From the NCBI GenBank assembly GCA_022497145.1, contig MU385855.1, positions 248,001 to 312,000 on the forward strand: a stretch of 64,000 nucleotides of DNA, read 5' to 3'. Shown in pieces: positions 34,795 to 46,526 of this stretch. This stretch comes from Rostrohypoxylon terebratum (taxonomy: Eukaryota > Ascomycota > Sordariomycetes > Xylariales > Hypoxylaceae). The notes under the pieces are model-generated. The model was not told the DNA's origin, ran no database searches, and saw only the letters and a program-made list of their open reading frames with translations. Every line of letters begins with the position of its first letter. The first letter of the stretch is position 1. Both the position numbers and the translations under genes were made by a program.

Positions 34795-36673
34795 ATGGCC
34801 GGCGGAGCCATTCCACAAGGGTCCTCGGACGTGAACCGGGTTGAGGCACCCGTCACGCTCAAGGCCTACCTCATGTGTGCCTTTGCTGCCTTCGGTGGTA
34901 TCTTCTTCGGATATGACAGTGGTTATATCAGCGGTGTCATGGGAATGGACTACTTTATTCACATAATCGAAGGCCCTGACGCCAAAGTTCTCACCTCGAT
35001 GCACAAGTCTTTGATCACTTCTATTCTCTCGGCTGGTACTTTCTTTGGTAAGCGGAGAGGATACAAAAAAGCCCTATTTCTTATGATTATCTAACTAACC
35101 CACGATCAGGTGCTCTTATGGCTGGTGATGTTGCTGATTGGATTGGTCGACGAACCACTATCATTCTCGGATGCATTGTCTTCTTAATCGGTACTGCTCT
35201 CCAGACCGCCTCTTATGGCCTGGGTCTCATCGTGGCCGGTCGTCTCGTTGCCGGTTTCGGTGTTGGTGCCGTTTCCGCCATCTTGATTCTGTACATGTCT
35301 GAGATTGCTCCTCGAAAAGTTCGTGGTGCCCTCGTCTCCGGCTACCAATTCTGCGTCACTGTCGGTCTTCTGCTGGCGTCAGCTATCGACTACGGTACCC
35401 AGAACCGAACTGATACCGGTTCTTACCGTATCCCCATTGCCCTCCAGATGCTCTGGGCTCTCATCCTCGGAACCGGCCTATTCATCCTCCCCGAATCCCC
35501 TCGATTCTACGTCAAGAAGGGAAAGCTCGACCTCGCCGCCAAGGTTTTGGCTCGTCTACGTGGCCAGGCTGTGGAGTCTGATTACATTCAGGACGAGTTA
35601 GCTGAGATTATCGCCAACCACGAATACGAAATGTCCGTCGTTCCCCAAGGAGGATACTGGAGCTCCTGGGGTGCTTGCTTCAGCGGATCCCTTTTCAAGA
35701 GCAGCAGCAACCTCCGCCGTACTATTCTCGGTACTTCGCTTCAGATGATGCAGCAGTGGACAGGTGTGAACTTTGTGTTCTACTTCGGTAAGTGAATTTC
35801 GCGAGATACATTATCCTATAACCGATTCCAAAATGTGATACTACGGAATATACAAAATGATTTCGCAAGATTTGGGATTTCATATACATCCGTAATATCA
35901 CATTTCGGCAAAGCTAGATTATCACTTGATTCAAAGTCACGTTCTAATTCATTACAGGAACTACCTTCTTCAAGCAGCTTGGAACCATCGACAACCCCTT
36001 CTTGATCTCCCTCGTCACCACCCTCGTCAACGTCTTCTCTACCCCCATTTCTTTCTGGTCCATGGAGAAGATCGGACGACGACCTCTGCTTATCTGGGGT
36101 GCTCTTGGCATGGTCATCTGCCAGTTCATCGTTGCTATCATCGGAACCGTCACCAGCGCTGATGCTGCCGTCAAGACCATGATTGCTTTCATCTGCATCT
36201 ACATCTTCTTCTTCGCTAGCACTTGGGGCCCGTAAGTTGATCCTCATTCTGGTTAATTACTATTCGCATGCTAATAACCATACAGTGGCGCCTGGGTCGT
36301 CATCGGAGAAATCTACCCTCTGCCCATGCGTGCTCGTGGTGTCGCTCTCTCTACCGCCAGCAACTGGCTATGGAACTGCATCATCGCCGTCATCACCCCC
36401 TACATGACCGACGAGGACAAGGGTAACCTCGGTGCCAAGGTCTTCTACATCTGGGGCAGTCTCTGCGCCCTCTGCTTCATCTACGCCTACCTCCTGATCC
36501 CTGAGACCAAGGGATTGACCCTAGAACAGGTCGACCGCATGTTGGAGGAGACCACCCCCAGGACCTCTGCCAAGTGGGTGCCTCACTCTACATATGCCGC
36601 CGAGATGGGCTTCACGGATAAGAACGCCGGAACTCATCACGAGCACGTCTCCAAGGAGGAAGTTTCAGTGTAA
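34795..36673 (+). CDS. MFS sugar (hexose) transporter
   Basis: Four exons: 34795-35047, 35110-35787, 35958-36231 and 36286-36673; predicted 530 aa. Introns are 62, 170 and 54 bases, all GTAAG donors with CAG acceptors, and all joins keep the frame (FFG-ALMAGD, FYFG-TTFFKQ, TWGP-GAWVV). It should sit in the plasma membrane and import hexose by proton symport. Twelve helices are expected. Family motifs are present: FFGYDSGYISGV in helix 1, DWIGRRTTI after helix 2, PESPRFYVKKGK at the end of helix 6, QQWTGVNFVFYFG in helix 7, EKIGRRPLL in the second half, and PETKGLTLEQVD at the C-terminus. The start is in the CACAATGG context. It resembles high-affinity glucose transporters of Sordariomycetes, though xylose or other sugars are possible. 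Regulation by glucose is likely in this family but no site is firmly identified here. Confidence 0.92.
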
Positions 36674-36746
36674 TAATAATTTCGGATGTGCTGTGGTGAA
36701 CCTATAGGACATGAAGAGCCTTGGGTATGAATAAGCATGAAGTCTA

Positions 36747-36774
36747 GGCATAAGGCATAAGGCATAAGACATAA
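36747..36774. repeat. GGCATAA heptamer tandem repeat
   Basis: Three exact units and a GACATAA variant, about 75 bases after the transporter stop codon, so probably in its 3' untranslated region. Confidence 0.85.
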
Positions 36775-38137
36775 TCACTTCGGCGTTGGGGCCGGTCTAG
36801 ATAGACCGTGGGCATGCAGTTTTAAGATGAATCAAAAACTCGTTAACATATATGATATGTGTACGATTATGATTATCTCTGGTGAAGCGAGATGACTACC
36901 TATTCTTTTCTATGTAGCATATTTCATTATTGACTTTCAGTCAGAATCTGGCTCTCGTATATATTACCAGGTCCATTTAAAAGTATTGGACTTCATATAT
37001 TAAATTCAAATCGTTCTGAATCTTTTGGGTTCCGTTTGATCTTCTCAACTGCTAAAGCACGCGTCAGACTCTTTTCTGTTTACCTCTTAGGATTCCTGAT
37101 TTCCAATAAACCTACCCCAACATCACGCAGAAGGGTCGCTTTATGGTCGCTACGATACTCCTTTCTTACGCAACTCTGAGTCGTCTCTACAGGTTTTAAC
37201 TAACTTGTAACTATTCCCGGAAGGTCTAACCTATATCAGTAGCAACGGGTCTTTGTAGGTAGTCATCGATATCGGAGCTCTCGGCCTACCTGGTCGCATA
37301 TGTCAGAGTATTCCCGAGCCGTGTTCCGCAAAGCAGTAAACATGGGGAACCCGATCATCGAGAAGAGTATAGCGCTGTTGAGAGGCCCCAGAGTGACCGC
37401 GTCAGCATCTCTGGGGAAGCTGGGAGATACCGAAGGCGAGGATTTATCTGTGTATCCCATTAATAAAGAGACACGTGGCAGACATATCCTACGCTACCAT
37501 TTCCTCTTCCCGTTGACGACGATAAGACAGGCCGCTACGAGCTAGTGACTGCAAGTTAATCGAGCTCTTTAGATCTCGCGATACAGCGATCTATCTAACA
37601 GGTCATTACAAGAGTTGGAGATTGAAAACGATCTTTAGTGCGCAAATCGGCCCGGGTATAGCGACGTGAGAGTCGGGTATACTTGAACTCGGCGGCCTCC
37701 AAAAGTCACCATTGGATTCTCTAGGTCGATCACGCTCAAACAAGTTAACTACTCGGACCAATAATGCTATGGGGAAATCAATATTCAACTTCTACCTAGG
37801 CAATAAAGCTTATGTGTATCTACGTCACTCCGTCAATCGAGATCTTATCACAAAAAGCATCACTGACATTGTCGCATTTCGTAAAGCTAGGTACGGCGTT
37901 CAAAGATAGAAGGTCTATGGTGGTATAGTGAGGCTAGTCAAGTCGTATCCGCTGGGCTATGACATGACTGATACAGTCTACATGGTAGGTTTTCAGCTTC
38001 CTACCTACCGCCATGCAGAACTGTTACGCAGCAAGTTGCCGAAGCGCGGCACGGGATTCGATTCGGCTTGGTGAGCAGAGCGTGGCAAATATGTCAACCT
38101 CTAGACGCCGTATCGTGGGTGAACAAGAGCCCGATGA

Positions 38138-38167
38138 CAGGCGCCAACACAGGCACGTTGGCGCCTG
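38138..38167. repeat. perfect 11-bp inverted repeat
   Basis: CAGGCGCCAAC and GTTGGCGCCTG around the 8-base loop ACAGGCAC. Confidence 0.85.
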
Positions 38168-38227
38168 AAATCAAAATGTGACGCATGTCCACACTCTCAG
38201 CGCGTCAAACCGGAGACACGTCGCCCG

Positions 38228-38249
38228 AGGGGCGGCATGAGACGCCCCT
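38228..38249. repeat. 7-bp inverted repeat
   Basis: AGGGGCG and CGCCCCT around an 8-base loop, 60 bases after the 11-bp inverted repeat. Confidence 0.7.
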
Positions 38250-41200
38250 GTGTCATTCTATCCAAAGTATCGTAGCCGTATTGTAGAATTTCTTCATACA
38301 CAACTGGGTAGCTATCCAAGATTGGTGATCTTGAAGGCTTCGTCATGGTTGCCGGCGCCGAAAGCCCAACGAATCACGTATTTTTCGGCGCTGGTAATTT
38401 TACCAATTTATACCTGAAAGGGAAAGTCAGCACATGTCGGTTCCGAGATGAAGTAAGATGAGTATCGAAATTTAAGGTTGCGGTGGCTCTAGAAAGAACG
38501 CATAACAATGATGAGATTAGAGTGCCTGGGGAAGCTCTTGGCAGCGAGGTCAAGGCGACCTTAGCCACGGACAAGTTTTTCTAGAACGTGGGGGCTGCTT
38601 TACGAGACATTTATCGGCCCTTCTGTCGACAGCTGGATTCCCATTCTGTCTCTTTGCAGAGACGTATTCTCCGCGCGGCGTATTGCCTCATCGCGCGCCT
38701 AGCGAGGACGACTTACCGACAGGCGCGCTTCGGATAAGCTTACCCCTATATTCCCGGCAAGTAATGTGTCGCATCCACACGTCCGCAGGCTGTCAAAAAC
38801 GGGCAAGCTAGTCCCGCAAAGGGCGAGAGAATGTCGTGAAAGCTGCTTCCGCGAGCGAATGAGTGTTGTACGATCCCGGCCAATAGGAACGCGGGATGCT
38901 CGATGGTTTTGGGACCATAAAAGGGATTAGGGAATGCGCAGAATCTCATGGCAAGTTACATACATACAAGCCGTAGGGCTTTGCCCAGTGGCCACGCCTT
39001 TCTCCTTGGGGGATAACCCGTATTAGCCGGTAGCAGTCTCGCGATCGAACCTTGTCCGGTATTTCCCCAAGCGGCTGGAGCTAACGGGACAGCTACCGTC
39101 GGTAGCGAATGAAGCAGCTTGAATTTACCCATTTACCTAGTGTGTATCAGAGTCATAAGCCGGCTACCGTATAACTGGGGACCTCGGGAACCATTATGAA
39201 GAATTCTATCCACGGTTCTTGATATTGAGATAGGCCGGTACGACACGGCAACGAACTGTACGTCAGTGCTTCCTCGCTGACTAAAGTTCGATCGAGGCGA
39301 TTGTGTGCATTGCATCATAGTGAGCTGAGCCAGCTGATAAATGTACCAAGTATCTCCATATGGCATCCCGAAAATACGTTTTTTCGGAGGCGGAAATGGG
39401 TCAACATCTAGGGTCACGGAGGACCATCACTTATCTTCCGAGACTAGGATGCTAGGTCAAACTACACCCTGTCGGTGATATAGATTATGGTGCCTGGTAT
39501 TGTTCACGAGAGCTCTAGACCTATCGTAGGATCAAGAAAAGGCAAGGTTGGGTGGTGTAAGGGTGGCAAGCTATACCGTGAGCAATACGTCCTTGATTTG
39601 GGGCGGATGCTGCCTTGGTCGCCCACGTGCTGGATTCCATGCAGAAAAAGCATCTTCGGTTCGTGCATGAGGCGGGAGAGGAAAATACTGGGACGTAATG
39701 GACGGCTCCCGCATAAATCCACGAAGTATGCAGGCCGGGGTTGTAGAGGAGGGGAGACTGAGATACATGCAACTTGGAAATGCGGGCTGAAATGTTTATT
39801 CTGGTCAGCATCTTGGCCTGATTCTCTGTAGCTGAGAAAGGAATTTAATCGTCATGACGTCCTTGTGGATCGTCTGGTCCACGGCAGATAGGTCTAAGAG
39901 TATTTCTGGTTCCTGAACAGGGCTTCAGGGACCTGGGGCGATGCATGAATTTGCGAGAAATCTATCGATGTTATTGCCGGAAAAGTAGCCGCAACTGAGT
40001 GTAGATAACCCTCTTGGCACTATCACGACCTAAGTTGCGCGTATGTGCCTACCTACTTACTTACCCGTCCCCTAGCTGAATTCTATGAGACGTATAGTCT
40101 TTTTCGTCAGGTATCTGTTAGCCAAATGGCAAGAAAAGAATATTCTCGAGTGTAGATGGCATGTAGGTAGGTATTTATTGTTTAGTTGCGGCCTGTAAAC
40201 CTGCACGAAGACTGCTTCACATTGCTTGAGTCTTGGATGTGCACGAAGTTCATCTTATCTGAAAATCACTGGGCGAGGAACACTGTTAGCGTCATGTCGC
40301 CGATAAATTGAAGCGGACTGTCTACGAATTGTCCTGACTGGAATGTTTAGCCGCGACGGCATGTTCGTGTAGTCTCTAGGGTGAATGTTGTGGTAAACTA
40401 AGTGATATGGGAGAATAGATCATACATATTGTACCTAAAAGCCGTCAGCCTGTCTCGACCTAACTAGGGCGAAGATATCGTGGTCCATAGACGGCTGGCA
40501 TCCCAATCATCAGGTGATGATTGCGCAAGTTGAGTCGCAATGTGGCTTGCGCTATTCCCGCTCGGCCGTTAGGATCTTAGTTGCGCTTCCATGTAAACTG
40601 TTAATTGGACGAAAGCGCAGATGGGTTCATTATGAGGGTTATCCATGTGCCGTAGCAAGACAAGGGGGGAACGAGATGTCGAGCAGTCACAATCTACATA
40701 TTACCTGGTATGGCGCAACGGCCAATGACCGGCGTACGGTTGGTTCCAAGCCTGTCCAATCGGTAGGTTCCATGAGGCGTTTCTGTGTCGTGTGAGTACG
40801 AATTCGACGATTCGACCTGATGAAAACCACCATCAAGCCATGGATCCGCCTTGTACACTAGCCCGGAGATGAGCCTGGAGCATCGTCGGCAATGGAAGCC
40901 AATTCAGGAGCTTGTTTCCCCCAACCCAAACTAAAATGCTGCCGCGGAAGAAATGGAGATCGAGATGTGACTGGTCTCGAACGTCGGCAACATCGCCAAG
41001 GCGATGAATCGGAATATTAAGGTGTCAAATAGTCCACCTCTTGGATATTGACATGTGCGTCGGAAAGACGACGATGGAATACGGGACCGCCAGTTTAGTG
41101 GGCTGGCGTACGCGGCTGAAGTCTCGGACAGCCGACATATTGGTTTTATTCGCGCCTCCCCAAGTCAGAGCAAGCCTCTGGGTTCACAATAGGCTAGTTA

Positions 41201-41674
41201 GGTAGGTGAGGTGAGGTCGGTTCCCGCCCTCCACACCTCATTCCCTGAACTCGGGGTCCCGACTACTAGCTAGAACTCCGGGACGGCTTCTTGCATGAGC
41301 TTATCCAAAATTTTCGAGACCTAGCATCCATAGTCTTAGAGGCGTAGATACGGTCCAGGTATAGGCCAGGGTGAAAATGAAGTGGCTGTTTTCGTACAAC
41401 GGAGGGCATCCTTGGCATGAGAAAGAGGCGAAGTACCTACTGAGCAGCGATTTCGTACATGACATGTCGTCAATATGTCACAGGAGACGACAGCGTCTAA
41501 TTACGGGGGAATGAACCGCAGGGAGGAAGGGCAAAAGGAAGCTAAAGAGAGGTTTAGCGCGTTGCGAAGTTGTGAGGGAGAGAAAACCGATACAGATGAT
41601 CCGTACGATACGCACGAAAAAAATTGTAGAAAGGGACAGGCATTACATACCCATGGATGCCTCATACCCTAGGT

Positions 41675-41716
41675 ACATACATAGTAGTATACCTAGTAGT
41701 ATACTACTATGTATGT
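41675..41716. repeat. perfect 18-bp inverted repeat
   Basis: ACATACATAGTAGTATAC and its exact reverse complement, separated by the six bases CTAGTA. A 14-base perfect palindrome, ACATAGTACTATGT, follows at 41755-41768. Confidence 0.9.
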
Positions 41717-44262
41717 CGATGCTATACAATACCTACAGTGACCAACGCTACGGCACATAGTACTATGTAGTATGTAGGAAGAAGGACCCTGGTACTAGGT
41801 TAATAGGTAGTAGATATTTTGGGAGCGACGTTCTTACCCCTGACGATATTTTTGCAGGCTTTGCAGACTTTGGTAACAGCTTATCGATACAAAATACCCC
41901 TTGCTAAAATCAAGGTCTTCATGGGACCATGGGTTCTCCAAGATTCCAAAGGTTCCTTGTCTCCTGTTGCAGCGGACAACTTGCATGTCAACAGCAGCGA
42001 GGGATGGGAACACACGGAGAAACCGAGATCTAAGGATAATTAGAAAAGAAATATGCACAAGATCACGGCAAAACGTCTCAATTGTAAGATAATATGCTTT
42101 AGACTAAGTAGTTTCTTGCCTCGTTGCCTCGTCAAAGAGGTACGGCATTCTCTGTCTATCGTCGCATTTCAGCTCAGCCCTACGAATAATGACCGTTTGA
42201 AATATACCTTGCATAGTGGTATTAAGAATTATGAATTAATTTCAAAAAATATATTATCAAGATTGACGAGGATTCTTGGTAATGGCTAGCGGTTGTCAAT
42301 CCAGGATTCCATGATCGCCTAGTATATATACCAAGCTTGGGTTCCAGTATCACTTCCAGAAACTATAGGCAGAGTACCAAGTTAACCGTCTTTACTGTGT
42401 TTCGCGAAGTACTATATCTATACGACGCAGCACCCAGAGGTAACGTGTACAAACATGCAAGGTCTGGACAAGGTCTGGACAATTCCTAGTAAGTATGCAA
42501 CTGAGTGCATTTGTGCACCACCTGCATCATACCAATCAGCTCATGACTTGGGGAGCTACCAAACTTGCCTAATGACCTACTACCTTTCTACCCAATTACG
42601 TAGGTAACTAAGACAACATCTTAAAATCGGATCGTCGGTTTCGTACCAAGTAGTTATCGAAGTGCGCCGTGCTTTTCTTTGCACACCTGTCTATCGTCGG
42701 ATCCCAGTTACAGCCGGTTGCATATCGACTTGGTTAACTTGGCTAACTTGGCTGAGCCTCGGCGGATGAAATCTCCAGTGTCGAGAATATGCCGGCATGC
42801 GGAGATTTCACTGTTACTTGGGTCTAACTCCTTCTGTCCGCTTGGTTCCAGACCCTTTCATAACCGGGGTTATTATATGGAATCTCAGCAAATCCAAATC
42901 CATCGTGTTGAACGGAAGCACGTCTGACGACAGTAAAAAAGTTCGCTAATGCGCCAGAATCGTCTGACGTAGTGGTCGAGGCCCTCGGGGAGCCTCGCGA
43001 GATTCTTGAAAAAAAACTGAAGACATAAGACATGGCCCGCCGGGGGCTAGCGGCTTTCAATCCGCCGCCATCCGCATCATCCATGAGAATTATTAGGGTT
43101 GGTAGCTTGCCCGCCGCAAGAATCCTTGCGTCAGATCTCTCGAGATGGTAGGTCGATACGTCTTGGCGAGGTCCGGCAATGGCTGCATCTGCAGAGAGAT
43201 CTTCCTTACTACCTACCTGGGCCGGTGGGATGTATAACTCTTTGGAAATCAACACTTGAACGGCAGGTCGACGACACATAGCCGACGTTGAAACTTCTGG
43301 CGCCTCAGCGCGTACTGGTCGAGCTACCTACCTATTTATATCTCGTGGAAAGTATGCTTAGCTGCCTACCTATGTAGGTAAGGCCTCTTAGAAGGATCTG
43401 CATTCATACTATTTTGGGTAGGTGGCCCGGGCTGCGCTCAATGTAACATCTTGGAATTAATTCTTAGCAACTGTGGCGTAAAATAGAATACCTGGCTAGT
43501 AGTCTGTAGGTAGGTAGGCTGAAGGTACCCAAAACCGGGTGCCAGCTTTAAGCGTCCCCCTCTAAGGATTTCTCAAATTTCTAGGTACCTTTTCAAGATT
43601 TACGTCGTAGCTTGAGTGCTAAATACAGCTCAGACCGAAAATACTAGAAGGCAAAAGGGTAAATATAGGTGAATATGCAAACTAAAAATTGGCTTTTTGC
43701 AATTCATGCTACGGCTGCATGTGCCTGTGCCGCTAACAGGGGGTTTCATTAGGGACCTCCCCCTTTTTCTCTCTTCTCTTTCCACTCCTGCGATTCGTGG
43801 TTTTTTATAATCGGATCCACTTATAATTTTCAGAAGGCGTAAAAGTCTCGAGACCTTTTGACTTTCCTTCCAAGGTTGTACTACTATGTATGTAAGAGTA
43901 AGTGGCTTCAACATACCACCCTAATAGAACATGAATCCACGAAAACATCCGACTCGCCGGTCGAACATATGCTAAGGATCCTATAAGCGAAGATCTGAAG
44001 CATCGTCGATTCTCTCCGGGCTTAGATTTCTTCTATTAGGGAGGATGGGATTAAGTGAAAGCAAGACTCGATGGGCGGCACATGTGTCACAGCTACACTA
44101 CATGTGACCCTTTGGTTTAGCAGGTCTAGCAGGCCTAGGTACTCAACAGGCGGATGCGCGCTTACGGTTACTCAAAGCTTACATCGTCGACTCTCCAAAA
44201 TGGGCTGAGGATGGGGTACCGAAGGCAGGGTAGGTTACCTACCGACCTAGGATACCTAGTAC

Positions 44263-44308
44263 CTACAGCAAGCTACAGCAACTTATAGCAACTTACAAGC
44301 AACCTACA
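44263..44308. repeat. 10-bp tandem repeat with adjacent palindrome
   Basis: CTACAGCAAG, CTACAGCAAC, TTATAGCAAC, TTACAAGCAAC in a row. The 13-base palindrome GTTACATTGTAAC follows at 44326-44338. Confidence 0.75.
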
Positions 44309-45908
44309 TAGGAGGTAGGCAGGTTGTTACATTGTAACATAACCTTATGCAGAAGATTGATACCCGAGAGTCAACAATTCCCGATCCCTACGGCTACCTG
44401 CTTACCTACGTCGACGGCACCTCGTGGGGGCGGTTTCGCAGCTTTTCAACATTTCGGCCGACTCTCAGCCCCTGTTGTGCAAGGACGGACCGTATCTGTA
44501 TCTGTATCTGGTCCAGTACCTGTATCTGGGTACTCTACGCCACAGAACCGCATATGACCCTTTCCAAAGTCCTTTGTACCATATCGAGATGTTGATTGAC
44601 GTTTGCATTGCCGGGTTGCGGCTCTCGACGGCGGTTCTACAGCTGCCAACGGTAATTTGTCAGTTACCTAGCCTATTCGCTTTCCAAGGGTCCGCCAGGG
44701 GTCTTTACTAGGTCCCTACGACGAATGCCTTGATCGCCCATATCCTGACAATAGGCTAGTGGATGACATAGGAAGTTGTTCAGCAAATAAGCGAGACCTG
44801 TCTTCACTAACACTGAAATAGAGGCCGGGATTTACCGAAATATCGCGTTGAGAAAATAATCGCAACGGTTTCCAAAGCCCGGGCAAGCTGCGCAATCGCC
44901 GGTTACCATACCGTCGGAACTTGACTAGGCTGGGCCTTAATTACTAGCCAGGAACGACTAATTTACTTTAGTAGCTGTCTCAGAGCCTCTTTCGTACGAT
45001 TCTGCGTAACCAGAGGTTTGGGTTGGTAGGTTAGCTCAGGCAGTGCACCCAAGTGTTAGAAGATTACCTAGTACCTACCTACCTAGGTAAATGGATGTAG
45101 ATACCATGGGTGTTTCCATGTAGGTAAGCAAGGAAAGCAAGTACGCAGTAAGAGAAGAGATGTGCTGGAAAATACTGCAACTAAATTGCTAGGTACTAGT
45201 AGGTAAGCAGATGTAGGTGTGTAAGCTAGGGAGTCGCGAAAACTCGCATCCCTGCTGCAGCCACGTTCCCCCCCCTCTAACGTCATATGAGATATACCCA
45301 GTTGAGCACGTTGGCGCCGTATTCGTCCGTGATATTCTTGAAACTGAAATATAATAGCAAATAAAAATTTATAAGGGCACAAGAGAAACATTCGGGTGTA
45401 TATAAGGAGAGTGTTACCTTCTTGTTACTAAGCCAATGCTTGGCTGTTCGCGATAGAAAGGGGTACCGATTATATTCCAGATGTAGTAAAAATAAGGTAC
45501 AAGGTATAAGGTATTAATAGTATGGTTAGTAGTATGGCTGTCAACATATTATTATTATACTAAAGATTTGCTATGGCTGGATACAAACATCAAAGCAAGG
45601 TCATGGAGTTATCCCATTTCACCCAGTCGCCATTCATGGGTGCTTGCCCATGTTAGCAGCCCATGTTCAGCCACCCCGTGCTGCAAGACATCGATAGGTC
45701 TGTGCTGGACGATGCTGATGCCAATCAATCAGCATAGATCAGTTCTGGGCACATTGTATTTTGTACTTCCGGAGTGGCGACCCGACACGCCGGTATGCAG
45801 GTACATCTACCAGCTGCGAGACTATCCTGGAATTGCAAATGTGATCTGGAATGATCAGAAATGATCCACGCCCAATCCCGCTAACCCCCTCCATCACTCC
45901 ACCACTCC

Positions 45909-45939
45909 ATCACACACACATACCATACACACACACACT
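45909..45939. repeat. CA-rich microsatellite
   Basis: CACACACACA runs broken by TACCATA, in a wider CA/CT-rich stretch reaching about 45990. Confidence 0.8.
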
Positions 45940-46501
45940 CTCGCTCGCTCACACAGACACAGCTGGAGCTCACAACACGCAACACACATACACATACACG
46001 CTACTGCTTCTACTACATATGTACGAAGTATACGCGCTTCTCCTTCATTCAAACTTTGGAACAGAAAACAAGTGTTCGACGTCGCAGTCTTCACCGCCTC
46101 ATCTAGTGATGTATGGCGTCAGATCCTCAATTCCTTCTGACCAAGGAACATAAAGAACATTGTCGGGATATCGTTGCCTGCCTTTTCCGTCACTATATCG
46201 CCTATTAGGTACGTATAAGTCAGCAGTAGCAGGCTACTAGGCAGGTAGGTAGGAGTAGGTAGCGATGGGACAAAGAGTCCACAGTGTAAGGTTGACTTAT
46301 GAGCCTTCTTTAGGTACAATTAACACAATAAACATAATAAACGGAACGAGTTACGCAATGATGCCGGATGTTTCTCGTTGCCAGCTTTTTGTATCCCGCT
46401 GGCTTGAGACAAATCTGTTCCATGAGGTCGGTCTCGCATGGAATGAAAGGGATCTCGCGTAGCTCCACAGCTCAACTTCAGAGAGTTGCCAACTTGGAAG
46501 T

Positions 46502-46526
46502 CCCTCTCTCTCTCTCTCACTCTCTC
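46502..46526. repeat. CT microsatellite
   Basis: Nearly uninterrupted CT dinucleotides; it forces Ser/Leu-rich frames in this area. Confidence 0.8.

Noticed and set aside
39487..39831. Overlapping frames on both strands
   Set aside because: Several frames are open at once with no recognisable motif, as expected by chance in stop-poor sequence.
42824..43279. 151-codon minus-strand frame
   Set aside because: No family, no promoter or intron signals; codons look non-selected.
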